Notes: generated by a model not told the origin, from the letters alone. Positions 45,947 to 57,254 are shown, numbered from the stretch's first letter. The stretch: 64,000 nucleotides of DNA from Trema orientale (GCA_002914845.1 JXTC01000070.1:530961-594960), one strand, 5' to 3'. Program-made: numbers and translations.

Positions 45947-46184
45947 GGGCACCAATCCAGTAGTTTTTTTTTTTTACCTCTACATAGGTATTATTTTGAC
46001 CAATGAAAATTTTTTTTGCACATTTTTTTATATTAAAAAATAAGAGAGAGAAAAAGTATTAATGATCCACGTCTTTTCATGTACTTCATTATAACTGTTG
46101 GATCACCTTTAGATGATGATCCAATGGCTAAAAAAAAATACCTACATATAGGTTAAAAAAAAAATACCTACTGGATTGGCAACG
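45947..46184. mobile_element. MITE with CCAATCCAGTAG termini, copy 1
   Basis: A 238-bp element starting GGGCACCAATCCAGTAG and ending, inverted, CGTTGCCAATCCAGTAGG. The termini continue as poly-T plus ACCTnnAYATAGGTA on both sides, an inverted repeat of about 45 bp. TTACT occurs on both sides and may be the target duplication. A second copy lies at 48618. Confidence 0.7.
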
Positions 46185-46498
46185 TTACTTAATACAAACG
46201 ATTAGTGAAAAATTTCAAACAAACCATTGATTAAGTCATGGCAGTGGTAAATTAAAAAAAAAAAATCCCTAAACAAGTTCCCGAAAATTAAGAAAATTAA
46301 GCTAAAAAAATTATTGTTTCCCCAAAAAGATGAATATAAAAAAAATTATTGTTTCCATAATCCGCTGGTGAAAATTTATCTCCATATTTGGGTTTTGATA
46401 TGTTAAAAGTCATTGAGCTCTTTCTGTTTTAGGAGATCAACGTATTCCCTTTGAAAATGGCAGGTAGACAGTTGTAGTATGGATATGCTGAATTTTCC

Positions 46499-46696
46499 CC
46501 AAATACAATCCTCCCTCATCATTGTAAATATTTTTTTAGTTGACTTGGACTATTCTGTTTCTTCTATATGCAATTATGTTCTGTTTTGAACATTTTTTCC
46601 AAATGCAATCCTCTCTCATCATTATAAATTTTTTTTTTAGGTTGACTTTGACTATTCTAGTTCTTCTATATGCAATTATGTTCTGTTTTGAACACG
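46499..46696 (+). repeat. Tandem duplication, 100 bp x2
   Basis: Units start at about 46499 and 46599 with CCAAATRCAATCCTC, and both contain TTCTATATGCAATTATGTTC and GTTTTGAACA. Nearly identical. Confidence 0.85.
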
Positions 46697-47364
46697 TAAT
46701 CTTTACAAACTTGATTAAATAATGCCCTTTTACTAATCATTTTATGTATTACTTTTCTCAAATAAATTCTCAATGTCTCTAGATTTATCCCAAAATGATG
46801 AGAATAAACAGAACAACATCACTATTGAGTCCACAAGGAAAAAGCACATCACATAAACTTTGGAAGGAGCAAAGAATAGGAAACCTTTTACTTTATCTTT
46901 CTTTCCAACATTACTTACTGCCAGAATCTATGGCTGTGAGGAAATAGATGGTAATGAAGTTGACTAGAATTAATATACTTTCAGACTTGGCTTTTTAAAA
47001 AGATAAATCAAAGAAGTTTAAGATAAATGAGCAAAGCAAAAGAAGTGGGAGTTAGCCGGACCTGTAGTGATAATGAACGGAGTGGTGACGACAAACATCC
47101 GACAATGAAGAACGGTCGGGGACAACGAACGGTGGTGACCAACTGGACGGCAAGATGAGAGGGAGAGGGTGCGGTTGAAGAGAACTAACTAGGGTCAGAT
47201 TGTATTTTTCAGTTATTGTTTTTTAGGATAGGTTTAAGATAGAATGTGATATTCTTTTCAAAAAAAGAAAAAGATGGAACGTGATATAAAAGTCACATGA
47301 TTTGATGACTTTAGGATGATCCCCTACTAGGAGAATGTGATTCCCTGTGAAAAGACTTTACTAG
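46697..47364. other. No gene seen
   Basis: AT-rich DNA with a locally GC-richer patch around 47050-47170 containing repeated GGTGACSAAC-like motifs. It encodes nothing recognisable. Confidence 0.4.
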
Positions 47365-47834
47365 TGGCACGTTTACTTCATTGCAATCGTAATCGGAATA
47401 AATAAAAGGGGAAATGAATGGGAATAGAATAGAAGGGTATGAGAATCATTATTTGTATTTTGTTGTTTACTTAAAACTAATAGGAATGGGAATCGTATTC
47501 ATTAGAATACTATTTATTTGTTTACTTAACCCAGTAAAAGTAATGGGAATGTGTTATATTTACTAAATTGTCCTTTTAAATATATATATGATTTAAAGTA
47601 GATAGATTGTTTGGGGTAAAATTGTATTTTATAATTTTAATAATTAAAAAATAAGAAAGGAGTGTTTATGGGTAATCAGACTCCTTAGGGTGTTGGTGGG
47701 GGAAGTATTCCCATTCTTTTCTCCTAAATTTATATGGGCCCCACATACTTCCCCCTTTCCCATATTTTAGTAAACCTTTGTATGGGAATCATCACCCCAC
47801 ATACTATTCTTATTACTCTTTAGTAAACATGCCA
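47365..47834. mobile_element. MITE with TGGCAYGTTTACT termini
   Basis: A 470-bp element beginning TGGCACGTTTACTTCATTG and ending, inverted, TGGCATGTTTACTAAAGAG. The interior is rich in GGAATGGGAATC and its complement. A TAG trinucleotide flanks both ends (47362-47364 and 47835-47837), consistent with the 3-bp duplication of Harbinger/Tourist-type MITEs. Confidence 0.75.
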
Positions 47835-48211
47835 TAGGTGTTAAAATAGTACAAAACATAGGGATATATACCCATTCCCACTCAAGCATTATCCCATACC
47901 AAACAGCCCCTTTATGTTATCCATGGTTTACTTGTCCAATGAAAATGTCATACGTCACAATACTTTTAAATATGATAACTATTTATTTACTTAATTTTTT
48001 TTTTCACTTTAGTTTTATTTTATTAAGATAAATTGGCTCATTAGTATATTATTTTTTTATTTTATTTACAAGAAATTTATTAAAAAATATTTTCTATGAA
48101 GTAATTATTTTATATTTTATAATATTTTTTCTAAAAAAATTAATTAATCGTGTCAAGCTTATCAACTGAATGTGCGAATTTCGTGTCAAATTGCTAGCAC
48201 AAAATATTAGT

Positions 48212-48570
48212 GGCCCCGTATGGTTCACCCATTCGAATGGGTGCATTTAAATAGAAATTTTAGAATGGGTTATAATTGGAATGGGAGATATTTGAATAGA
48301 AAAATATTAGAATGAGTTGTAATTAGAATGGGAACATTGGAATGGACCATTCAAAAATACCTCCTCTCCTCCATTCTTATCCAAGACACAAAAAACTATT
48401 CTAATAGTTGATGTGACTGATGAACCATTTGAATAGAAAAACTGAATTGTTGAAACAAACGCACATTCCAAAAGACCATTTGAATGGAAAATTTAGAGTT
48501 GTTGAAACAAATACCCATTCAAATAGATTTTTCATTCCAATGGAATGGAATGGTTGAAACAAACGGGGCC
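48212..48570. mobile_element. MITE with GGCCCCGT termini
   Basis: A 359-bp element starting GGCCCCGTATGGTTCACCCA and ending, inverted, GGCCCCGTTTGTTTCAACCA. The interior repeats TTTGAATAGAAA / ATTCAAATAG motifs. AGT flanks both ends and may be a 3-bp target duplication, again Harbinger-like. Confidence 0.75.
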
Positions 48571-48586
48571 AGTATCTCTAGTATTA

Positions 48587-48617
<31 letters not shown>

Positions 48618-48829
48618 GGGCACCAATCTTGTAGGTTTTGTTTTTTTTTAACCTATGTATATGTATCAATTTGGCCAATGAAAATTTTTTTTACACATTT
48701 TTTTATATTAAAAAGTAAGAGAGAGAAATAACATTAATGATGCACGTCTTTTTATGCACATCATTATAGCCGTTGGATCACTATTAGATGATGATCTAAT
48801 GGTTAAAAAAAAATACCTACACATCAACA
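48618..48829. mobile_element. MITE copy 2 of the CCAATC family, inside (TA)n
   Basis: Copy of the element at 45947: GGGCACCAATC, the shared GTAAGAGAGAGAAA, CCGTTGGATCACTATTAGAT and TTAAAAAAAAATACCTACA. It lies within a (TA)n microsatellite, with (TA)n on both sides (about 48590-48617 and 48830-48850). Confidence 0.75.
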
Positions 48830-48899
48830 TATATATATATATATATATCTTAAAAAATTGAAAATTGAGTTTGTTAGAACATCTTCGAATGGGTTGCAG

Positions 48900-49945
48900 T
48901 ATATAATTGCTAACTCTTAGGCCTGATATCTAACTACAGTACTAAAGAATCTTAATTGATGATATTGATCCTTCAAGAAATGTTCTTGAAGAAATAAATG
49001 TTGATAGCATCATTGGTGCCCAGAGCATACAAATATACAATTATTAAAATACATATACGTATAACTAGAGGCCAATGATTTTGGAATTAATTATTTACTT
49101 AGTGTTGTTTTGTCTCTTTTTCATTTTTTGAATTAATCCAAAAAATATTTGAACTTAGCAGATCTTTTAAGTTCTCTACTTTCCTATAAATTATTCCTAC
49201 CTAATCTATAATTGAATCGGTATCCCATTTTTATCTTCCTCAAAGATTTGCATTTGGACTTTTTATATCAAACTTTATGAATTTTATAATTAGGTACTCT
49301 ATGTTTTCAAGTAAAACTATTCCTACCGAATTTATAGTTGCATTCGATATCCCGTGTGTATCTTCCTCAAAAATAATATGAATCCATATATTAAAATTGA
49401 TGAATTTTATAAGGTACTCTATGTTTTCAAATAAATTCCTACCGAATTTATAGATCAATTCGATATCCCGTGTGTATCTTCCTCAAAGATCAAATTGGAT
49501 TTATATTTAGGATAAACTGCAAAAAAAATACCTTGGGATTTAGGTGTTTTACAATTTATACTATAAATTTTGGACTCTACAAAATAATAACTTAAGATTA
49601 AAATTTTCTGAAAATTAATACCATGAGTTGAGTTTTTGAATAACTTTAACTGTAAAAAACAGTAATATCCTCAAAATTAAAGAGAATAATAAGGACTAAT
49701 GTAGTTTTTATGGAGGATATTATTGTTTTTTCATTACTAAAATTGATCAAAAAATCAACACGGAGTATTAATTTTCAAAAATTCTTAATTTCAGGGTATT
49801 ATTTTGCGAAGTCTAAACTTCACAATTTAAATTACAGAGCACTCAAATTTCAAGATATTTTTTTACAATTCACCCATTATATTTAAGCATATATGATTAT
49901 TATGATCATCTCAATTAGACTAGCACTAGAGCTAAATTAATATTG
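48900..49945. repeat. Inverted duplication of peptide-gene upstream region, copy 2
   Basis: Inverted match to 31500-32010, enlarged by the MITE at 49510-49876. It contains three diverged units of about 100 bp carrying ACTCTATGTTTTCAA, CCGAATTTATAG and GATATCCCGTGTGTATCTTC (roughly 49200-49500). Weaker similarity continues to about 50110. No peptide gene follows on the plus strand, so this is an upstream region without its gene. Confidence 0.78.
49510..49876. mobile_element. Mutator-type MITE with 9-bp target duplication
   Basis: A 367-bp insertion beginning GGATAAACTGCAAAAAAAAT and ending, inverted, TGGGTGAATTGTAAAAAAAT. TTATATTTA flanks it at 49501-49509 and 49877-49885. The inverted duplicate at about 31526-31545 shows the same neighbourhood without the insertion and with a single copy of the target. 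Nine-base duplications indicate a Mutator-like transposase acting in trans. No coding capacity. Confidence 0.88.
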
Positions 49946-50310
49946 GAGTCTTATGTTCTCCAAATAGAAATAAATGAGACTTTGTAAAATACTCAAACCT
50001 TTGCAAGCCTTTAGTCCCGTATTGAAAACTTTGTAAAATACTCAAATCCTTGAAAGCCTTTAGTCCCGCATTGAAAAGGAAGTAAAAATTAGCATAAGTA
50101 TTTCCACACTTCTAGAAGTAGTAGCTTGACAGAATTTATAGTTTACCAAACACAATCTATAGTACACTTTTAACTGCTATTTTAAGTAAAATTTGAGAAG
50201 TAGGATAGCACAACTATAGCAGGGTTATAGCACAGTTGCAGAACAACATAATAATACCAAATTGACTCTATCTTTTAAAGTAATGCTATAGACACCAGTA
50301 ATGTCCAACA

Positions 50311-51500
50311 CCACAATGAAGGATGTGTCAGTCTATTACTGGTGATTCTAATTAATAAACTAAATTCCACATGGGCCTAAGAATGGCAATTTTATCCGCC
50401 AACTCATTTTTCACAGATACCCGACACTAATTAGTAGGGTGTGTAATACCCGATTGTTCGGGTAAACGGGGCGGGTACGAGCACTAATTAAAAAACCCGA
50501 TCCTAATATGGCGCAACTACGCAAATAGGGGTACCGCTCTACGTAGCCAAACACTATCCGATCTGATTATATATATATACATATATATATATTAAGCTAT
50601 ATGTATAATTTATATAAAATATACATAAATAAAATATGTATATATAAAAATTAGGTTGTATTATTATTTTTAGTATATGCTATTGTCATTAGATTTTTTT
50701 TCCTTTAAAATCGTTTTTCTTTTTGTTTTTCAAATAATTCAAATGATTTTTTTTAAAAAAAAATCTTTTACTAGGTATTGGTACCCCCGGGTACCTACCT
50801 ACCCATGCGGGAAATATCTGAACTCGTCCCACCTCCTTAAACCCCAAATGGGATGGGAATAGGCTTCGTTTTTCCCCGCAGGTATAGGGTTATCAGTGAT
50901 TCTACCACAATGAAGGTTGTGTCAATCTATTATTAGTGATTCTAATTAAAAAATTGAATTCCACATAGGCCTAGAGATGGCAATTTTACTGGCCAACCTG
51001 TTTACCCGAGGATACCTGACCCTAATGCAGCGAGTAATACTCGATTATTCAAGTAAATGAGGTGAGTACGGGTACTAATTAAAAAATCCGATCTGGGTAT
51101 GGAGCGAGTACGGGTATAGGGGTATCCGCAATACCCGATCCGATTATTTTTACATAAAAAATTAAAAAATATATATTAAGTTAAATGTATAATTTATGTA
51201 AAATACACATAAATAAAATATGTATATATAGAAACTAGGTTATATTATTAATATATTACTAATTTTAATATATGCTATTGTCATTAGATTTTTTTACTCT
51301 TTAAAATCATCTTTCTTTTTATTTTTCAAAATTATTCAAACGATTTTTTCTTTTAATTTTGTACCATGTATGAGTACCTACAGGTACCCGCCTACTGGTG
51401 TGGGAAGTATCCGAACCTGTCCCACCTCCTTAAACGAGGAAATAGGACGGGTATGAGTTTGGTTTTTCCCCGCGGGTATAAAGGTTAGGATAGTCATACC
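50311..51500 (+). repeat. Two tandem 590-bp units with GGGCGGGTAC-type motifs
   Basis: A unit beginning CACAATGAAGGNTGTGTCA recurs after about 593 bp (50311 and 50904). Each has GATGGCAATTTTA/AATGGCAATTTTA, a TACCCGA-rich head, an AT-rich centre with TATGCTATTGTCATTAGATT, and a tail with GGTACC(Y)ACC and TTTTCCCCGC. Such TACCC-rich modules are widespread in plant intergenic DNA and are probably transposon-derived. Confidence 0.75.
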
Positions 51501-51649
51501 TGCCTTGAACTCGACCAGTTACTATCCTTATATGAATTCCACTTAAAGTGTATATATAATTAGTTAGTTAATCTATTAATTACACTAGACATCGTAGGGA
51601 AAGAAAATAAAAATTTTAAGCAACGAGAGATAAGAAGTACAATTTCTAG

Positions 51650-51760
51650 TCAGATGCCGTAATTTATTTGACGCCTTAATGCTTATAATTGCTTGAGCAC
51701 ATTTAATTTCCATGTACTTAGAGTCTGGAGAATGTCATAACTCTTCGTTCATGATATGAT
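51650..51760 (+). repeat. Direct repeat flanking the glycine-rich gene, copy 1
   Basis: CTTAATGCTTATAATTG and AGTCTGGAGAATGT here match 55085-55185 in the same orientation. The copies lie on the 3' side (this one) and the 5' side (the other) of the minus-strand glycine-rich gene. Confidence 0.65.
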
Positions 51761-52098
51761 CTAAAACGTGGAGATTTAACTTTATTGATAATTGGTATTG
51801 ATCTGTTTTAAGTCATTAAAGTTATAACTAATTTGAATGGTGCTTTCAAATTTTTGTTGTCGATCGGTCGTATTTGAAACCAAAAAACTGATCATGATCT
51901 GGTAATATGTCTCAACTACATATTAAAATCATGCATTTTTCTATAGTTAAAATAAATTGATATATATATAATAAGAGAGTGACATATTTGTATATATGTA
52001 TATAATTAATATATGTCATCTACTTGGTAAATATAATATACTTGTTTTATCTTTTCTCTGTCCTTCTGAAGCTCATCAATTAGTATATATTAAAAAAA

Positions 52099-52545
52099 GG
52101 GTTTTTAGCTCCTGTGGCTCTTGAACTTTCTAAAATACGACGATTTCATCTTTGAACTAAAAAAAAGTGACTAATTTGTCCTTAAATTTATAATAATGCT
52201 ACAATTTGATCTAAATTGGAAATGAACATTTGTTTTGTAATAGAGTCTGTGGTCTTGAATTTTTTAAAAGGTGACAAATTATATCGTTATACTATAAATT
52301 CAAGGACGAATTGCTCACTTATTTTTAGTTCAATAACGAAATTGCCACCTTTTTTAAAAGTTCAAAGACTACAGGTGCTAAAATTCCTGTTGCAAAAGAA
52401 AGAAAAATCGGAAGGCTCCATTACAAAACAAACGTTAATTTTCACTTCGGATCAAATTGTAGTATTATTGTAAATTCAAAGACGAATTGGTCACTTTTTT
52501 CAGTTTAAGGACGAAAGTTCAGTGAGCACATGAGCTAAAAACCCT
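52099..52545. mobile_element. MITE with GGGTTTTTAGCTC termini
   Basis: A 447-bp element starting GGGTTTTTAGCTCCTGTGGC and ending, inverted, AGGGTTTTTAGCTCATGTGC; similarity of the ends extends to GAACTTTC. TTAAAAAAA is present on each side and may be a 9-bp target duplication. The open frame across it (52216-52473) is incidental. Confidence 0.7.
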
Positions 52546-53200
52546 TTAAAAAAAAGGAAAAGTAAAGTAAAAAAATCCTATCTAATTGGGAAAAAAAAAA
52601 AAAGAGGAAGGCTATGTGTTAATTTATGCTATTACGAAAGAATACATTTCAATATTGAGCGTAGCCATACCTGAACGAAAGACTTGGTTAAGGTACATAA
52701 TAAGAAAGAACTGGGTGATTTTTCATTTTTTTTTTCCTTTTAAAATGTCATTTCATCATTGTAGTTGGTGAATTATGTAAGTGCCTACATGAAATTCTCT
52801 TTATGTGAAAATGAGATTACACGAAAGCAAACAAAAATGAGTTTATTTCTTTCATTAACACAATTCTAGAAAATGGATATCATTTGATCTATTAAAATTA
52901 TTTGAAAGAATAATAGAAATATCTACATTATACACGAACACGAGAGACATTGTTTCTAAATATTATTATGGAAAGTACAAGAATGGCACACTGCAATATA
53001 ATGTGTAATTGTTATTTGTAAAATATAAAAATTCCATTTCAAGCAAAAAATATATATATATAAAAATTCCATGCAAATTTAATTTGCTCCTTGTATAATA
53101 TATTTTCTTCAAGTGATTCAAAAATATAACTATACATATATATATATTGTATATTTTCTTCAACGGAAGGAATATTCCACATTCCAAACACACCCCTAGC

Positions 53201-53800
53201 TCAGGCACCTCCGCCACCATGACCACCACTTAGTCCACCGCCAGCAATGCCTACTCCTCCACCGCCACCTCCTTCCCCAAGCCCACCACCAGAACCAGCT
53301 CCCAACTGAGCTAGGCCTAAAAGGTCTCCTCCGAACCCACCACCGAGTCCTCCTAAGGGACCTTGGCCAAATCCTCTCCCTAACACTCCGCCGTGGCCTC
53401 CTCCCAACCCTCCACCGCTACCGCCACCTCCTCCGGCTCCCCAACCATGCCCAACACCAGCGCCGTCATCTCCGCCTCCGAAGCCTTCTCCGGCCCCACT
53501 ACCACCAAGTACTCCAAGGCCAAGCGCTCCACCAACCCCACCAAGCTCCTCTACTCCGACACCAAAACCAAGTCCAACCCCTAACCCTCCCTCGCTGTCA
53601 ACTCCAACCCCAAAACCCATTCCGACGCCTAGGCCGCCGAGTAACGGAGTAGCACTGTCGATGAAATTGTTGTCCTTGTTGTCTTGTGAAGAATAACCCT
53701 TTTCACTCGCAATTAACTTCCTGGCATTAGTAGTAGTACAATAAATAAAAGCAAAAACGAGCACGAGAAGGAAAACCCTAGAAGCTGTAGTAGTGATCAT
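53201..53800 (-). CDS. Secreted glycine-rich protein (199 aa)
   Basis: Intronless minus-strand gene from ATG at 53800 to TGA at 53201. Residues 1-26 are a signal peptide (TASRVFLLVLVFAFIYCTTT), followed by NARKLIASEKG and a short acidic, Asn/Asp-rich linker. From residue 50 it is almost entirely Gly-rich: first GLGVGLGFGVGV-type repeats with Val/Phe/Leu, then GGGHGG and GGGGG runs, ending GGHGGGGA. This is the build of plant class-I cell-wall glycine-rich proteins. There is no Cys-rich or RNA-binding domain. The local G+C is much higher than the surroundings because of Gly codons. The signal peptide plus NARKL match the small peptide at 30856-31044. (TA)n tracts lie 100-140 bp upstream. Confidence 0.82.
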   Translation of the reverse strand: MITTTASRVFLLVLVFAFIYCTTTNARKLIASEKGYSSQDNKDNNFIDSATPLLGGLGVGMGFGVGVDSEGGLGVGLGFGVGVEELGGVGGALGLGVLGGSGAGEGFGGGDDGAGVGHGWGAGGGGGSGGGLGGGHGGVLGRGFGQGPLGGLGGGFGGDLLGLAQLGAGSGGGLGEGGGGGGVGIAGGGLSGGHGGGGA

Positions 53801-53891
53801 CTTTTTGCCAATTATACTGTATAGAAGATATTAATTATAAAGATGAGTTTATTAGTTTAGTTCTGATCGAGTGAGTTTAATGAGACCTGCA

Positions 53892-53937
<46 letters not shown>

Positions 53938-54618
53938 ATGGGGGAGCCAAGCTGTAAGGTTGAGCTTCTTTTTAAGTATTAATTGGTAATCTTGATAAAT
54001 TATATCGGAACTATATATATCAGTTAATAATTTATAACACAATCCCAAAATTCCAACCATATATACTGTAGAGAGGACGACAAACATGCATGACACGATA
54101 CAATTAGTTGGATATATATATATATATATATATATATAGGGCAGATCATGATCAGGATCAATATTATTCATTGATATTAAAGAAGCTTTATATATACGGC
54201 CTAGACAAGTGATGCTCAAGTATAATAATGTATAATAGAAAACTATTAAGACAAGGCAGTTGCCATAATCTTTTGCTTCAGAGGATGAACAAAAATTGAA
54301 GGGAAGTATCTCCCACTGTACTTATTCCTTTGAATTTCATTGGTTTGAATAAGTTTCCTCATCGAACCCTAATATTGTGCGAAAGTGTCATTTTGTTAAC
54401 TTATTAAATAGTTAAATGTAGACATAAAAATGGACCGACGTGATCCCCAACATGAATAGTATATATGAAGACCGCACATCACAATCTTTTGGTATCTTTA
54501 TTAGAAATATTATTTGGTAAGTGGTAAAACTATATATATTAGAATATCAAAAATGAAATTCTTCCATAAATAAGAATCTTTGAAACATTTTCTAGGATTT
54601 CACGGATCTAACGGTCTG

Positions 54619-54672
<54 letters not shown>

Positions 54673-55843
54673 CATTTTTTGCGCCCGAACTAATACCTTT
54701 GACAAAAAACTTAATTACGCGCGTAACTAAAATTAAGACAAAAACTTACATATGATTGCAGATAGCTAAGTGACATAATTAGTTATTTATTACGCAAGAC
54801 ATCCGTGAAAAAGAGAAAATAAAGAGAGAAACCCGACAATATTGCAGTACTATCACAATTTGGATATTATATATGGTCGGGCTAATTTCCAATACTGTAC
54901 TTCGTTCTTTATATATATTACTAAATAATGGCTGCCGCAATGAAACAATGAGTCCATTTGGATAACCTTAACTTCTTAAAGTAAAAATATTAAAAAATCT
55001 TCCGATAAAAAAATGATGGTTCATACTTCTTTGAAAAAATATTTTGAGTAAAAAGATATCTTTTAAAAATTCATCCAAATATTTTGATGCCAAAATTTGT
55101 TTGACCGCTTAATGCTTTTAGTTGTTATATCGATCATTTTCCATGCAAGTAAAGTCTGGAGAATGTGAAAACTCTAGGTGATTAAGTTGATATATTTGAT
55201 CAACCCCGCCCGGAGACGAATATTGTAATTAAGTTGGTCTTGATATGCTGTTAATTAATTAAGTCTCTAATAAATATTATGAGGTCGAATATATATGTTA
55301 CTAATGGTGCTAGATCGTGATGGGAAAAGAACAATTTAGTTTATTTTTGTTTGTGATAATATTAATTTGAAACAAAACCAATAAAAAAAAAGGTAATGCA
55401 TTTGTCTTACCTTCGGTAATATTGAATATCATATGAATATTTCTCCATATATACGGTAAAAATTCACAATTTAGTATCAAACTTTTTAGTCACAATAATT
55501 TTTTTTTTTTGTGAATAAAAGTGATATTTAGTCAAAATTTATGTTTTTTAACAAAAAGATAACATTTAATCAAAAATTATGATTAATGTATTTTTAGTCA
55601 CAATTTTTTGTTTATAGTCATAAATGTATTACAGTGACTAAAAGTACATTTAGTCAGAATAAATTATCATTTTTGTAACTAGAATTTTTAGCCACAGATT
55701 TTTTAGTCATGACATATGAATGATGAGATTCTTTTAATCACGAATTTTTTACTTTTAGTCATAATTTTTGTTGTCACTAAAAGTAAGGGTTTTTTTGGTA
55801 GTAAAATAATAAGAAAGTGAAATATGTTATCCAATTACTTGGT
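53801..55843. other. Upstream region of glycine-rich gene; (TA)n tracts
   Basis: No gene was seen. Long (TA)n microsatellites are at about 53898-53935, 54113-54138 and 54622-54667. The direct repeat partner of 51650-51760 is at 55085-55185. Around 55500-55790 TAGTCA and GTGACTAAAAGTA motifs recur in both orientations, resembling the subterminal region of a small DNA transposon, but I could not set its ends. Confidence 0.5.
55085..55185 (+). repeat. Direct repeat flanking the glycine-rich gene, copy 2
   Basis: Partner of 51650-51760: CTTAATGCTTTTAGTTG, then AAGTCTGGAGAATGTGAAAA. Located about 1.3 kb upstream of the glycine-rich gene start. Confidence 0.65.
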
Positions 55844-56338
55844 TGTTGACGGAGGTTTTGTCAACAACGAATATAGAAAATTGTGAGATGTAGCTTGTGT
55901 GTGAAAATGATTGATAAAGCAAAGTAAATAAGGACACAAGAATTTTATAGTGGTTCAGCCCCAAAAAAGATGAGCCTACGTCCACTGTTCTTCACTATTT
56001 TCTGGAGAATTACAAGAGTTTCTCTAAGCCTCAAGATGAGAGCAAAGAGAGAATTACAGAGAGAGAATTACAGAGAGAGCGTATAGTGAAATAATTGACA
56101 GAGATGACTGTCAGTTATTGTGTGATATTCTGTTATGAGACTGAGCCCCCTTTATATAAGTGAGGGTGGCTTCAGGTTTCCCAATTTTGTGAATAGGAAA
56201 CTACATAATAAAATATAATATAATATTGAGATTGGGTGACTACACAATAATAGGTAATTATCTCCTCTTCAATTAGCTAATTGCCCTTTTTGGGATTAGG
56301 CAGGTCAACTATTTGTAGTGGTAAAAAACCACACCACA
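55844..56338 (-). mobile_element. 3' LTR of a retroelement (minus strand)
   Basis: A 495-bp segment that, on the minus strand, starts TGTGGTGTGGTTTTTTACCA and ends TCCGTCAACA (TG...CA). It is preceded on that strand by a purine-rich tract GCTGGGGGGC. The interior includes a GA-rich stretch with repeated AGAGAGAATTACAG. The matching 5' LTR would lie beyond 64000. The 5 bases outside the end (TTGGT, 55839-55843) are the candidate target duplication. Confidence 0.65.
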
Positions 56339-56352
56339 ATAGCCCCCCAGCT
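56339..56352 (-). other. Polypurine tract of the retroelement
   Basis: On the minus strand AAGCTGGGGGGCTAT immediately precedes the LTR. This position and composition are those of the plus-strand DNA primer site of LTR retrotransposons. Confidence 0.55.
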
Positions 56353-57254
56353 TTTAATGTGTCCTTGACGTGTTGAAAGCTTTCTTCGATAAAATAGTTG
56401 ACCGCATGCCATTATGATCAATAATCCTCGCTCAAGTCTTCAACTGAACTTGTTGCAAGTTCTCTCAGTTCTTCTTTGTTGATGTCGATGATTGACTTGG
56501 TTGGTATAAAGCAGCGATCAAATAGTGCGACCATACCCTTGTTGAATCTCTCTCATATATAGATGAATTAACCTTTGGTGAGTTTAATAAGGATCAAACT
56601 CTTAGTACGCTGAAAAACATCGCTTCTCCAACAGTAAGAGCAAAAGTAAAGTATGCGACTGAAAAGCGATCTCATTGATCTTCCATAGAAACTTATGGAG
56701 AAATAGGAAAATACTTAAGAACCATGTCATTGTTGATGCGACTGTTTACTAGTAGAGCATTGAAGAGGCTACGAAGTCTTTTAAAGAAGATCTTTTCTCA
56801 ACCATAAATTTGAGATAGTGCTCACATTAAAGAAGTATGCTTCTTGTTCTGAAAGCCTTGATCTAGATATGATGCTTTTATGTTGAAATTCTGAAGGCGG
56901 TTAATGAAGTTGCCAAGAAACAAAATAAGGTATGCTACCCTGAAAACGTAGTTGATGATACCTATGTCGTTAAAGAGCAGCTCGTAGTAGTTGAATTAAT
57001 GAATGACATGAACTCCTTTTATGCTTCTTAGCAGTTTTAAAGGGTGTCATATTTCGAATTTTCCTGCAAAAGGTTAGAAAATTCAAAAAATATTGAAAAT
57101 AAATAAAGATGTAAATAATACCTGACCCTTGGGTCGCATGCTTTTTAGTTGAGCTCGCACTTTCTTTAAGATGCTTTGCTCCATAAGAATCGAGTTGTTC
57201 CATAGGATAGATCCATAGCTCGTTATTCAATTCAATAATAGGAATCATTAGATC
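56353..57254 (-). mobile_element. Retroelement interior, part left of the CACTA insertion
   Basis: Internal sequence of the LTR element whose 3' LTR is at 55844. No gag, protease or polymerase motif was recognised. It is interrupted at 57255 by the CACTA element and resumes at 62206. Confidence 0.45.

Noticed and set aside
52216-52771. Plus-strand frames at 52216-52473 and 52586-52771 as genes
   Set aside because: The first lies inside a MITE with inverted ends; the second is AT-rich with no similarity I recognise.
53393-53584. Plus-strand Ser/Pro/Thr-rich frame opposite the glycine-rich gene
   Set aside because: It is the antisense of glycine codons (GGN reads as NCC), so it is a shadow of the real gene.
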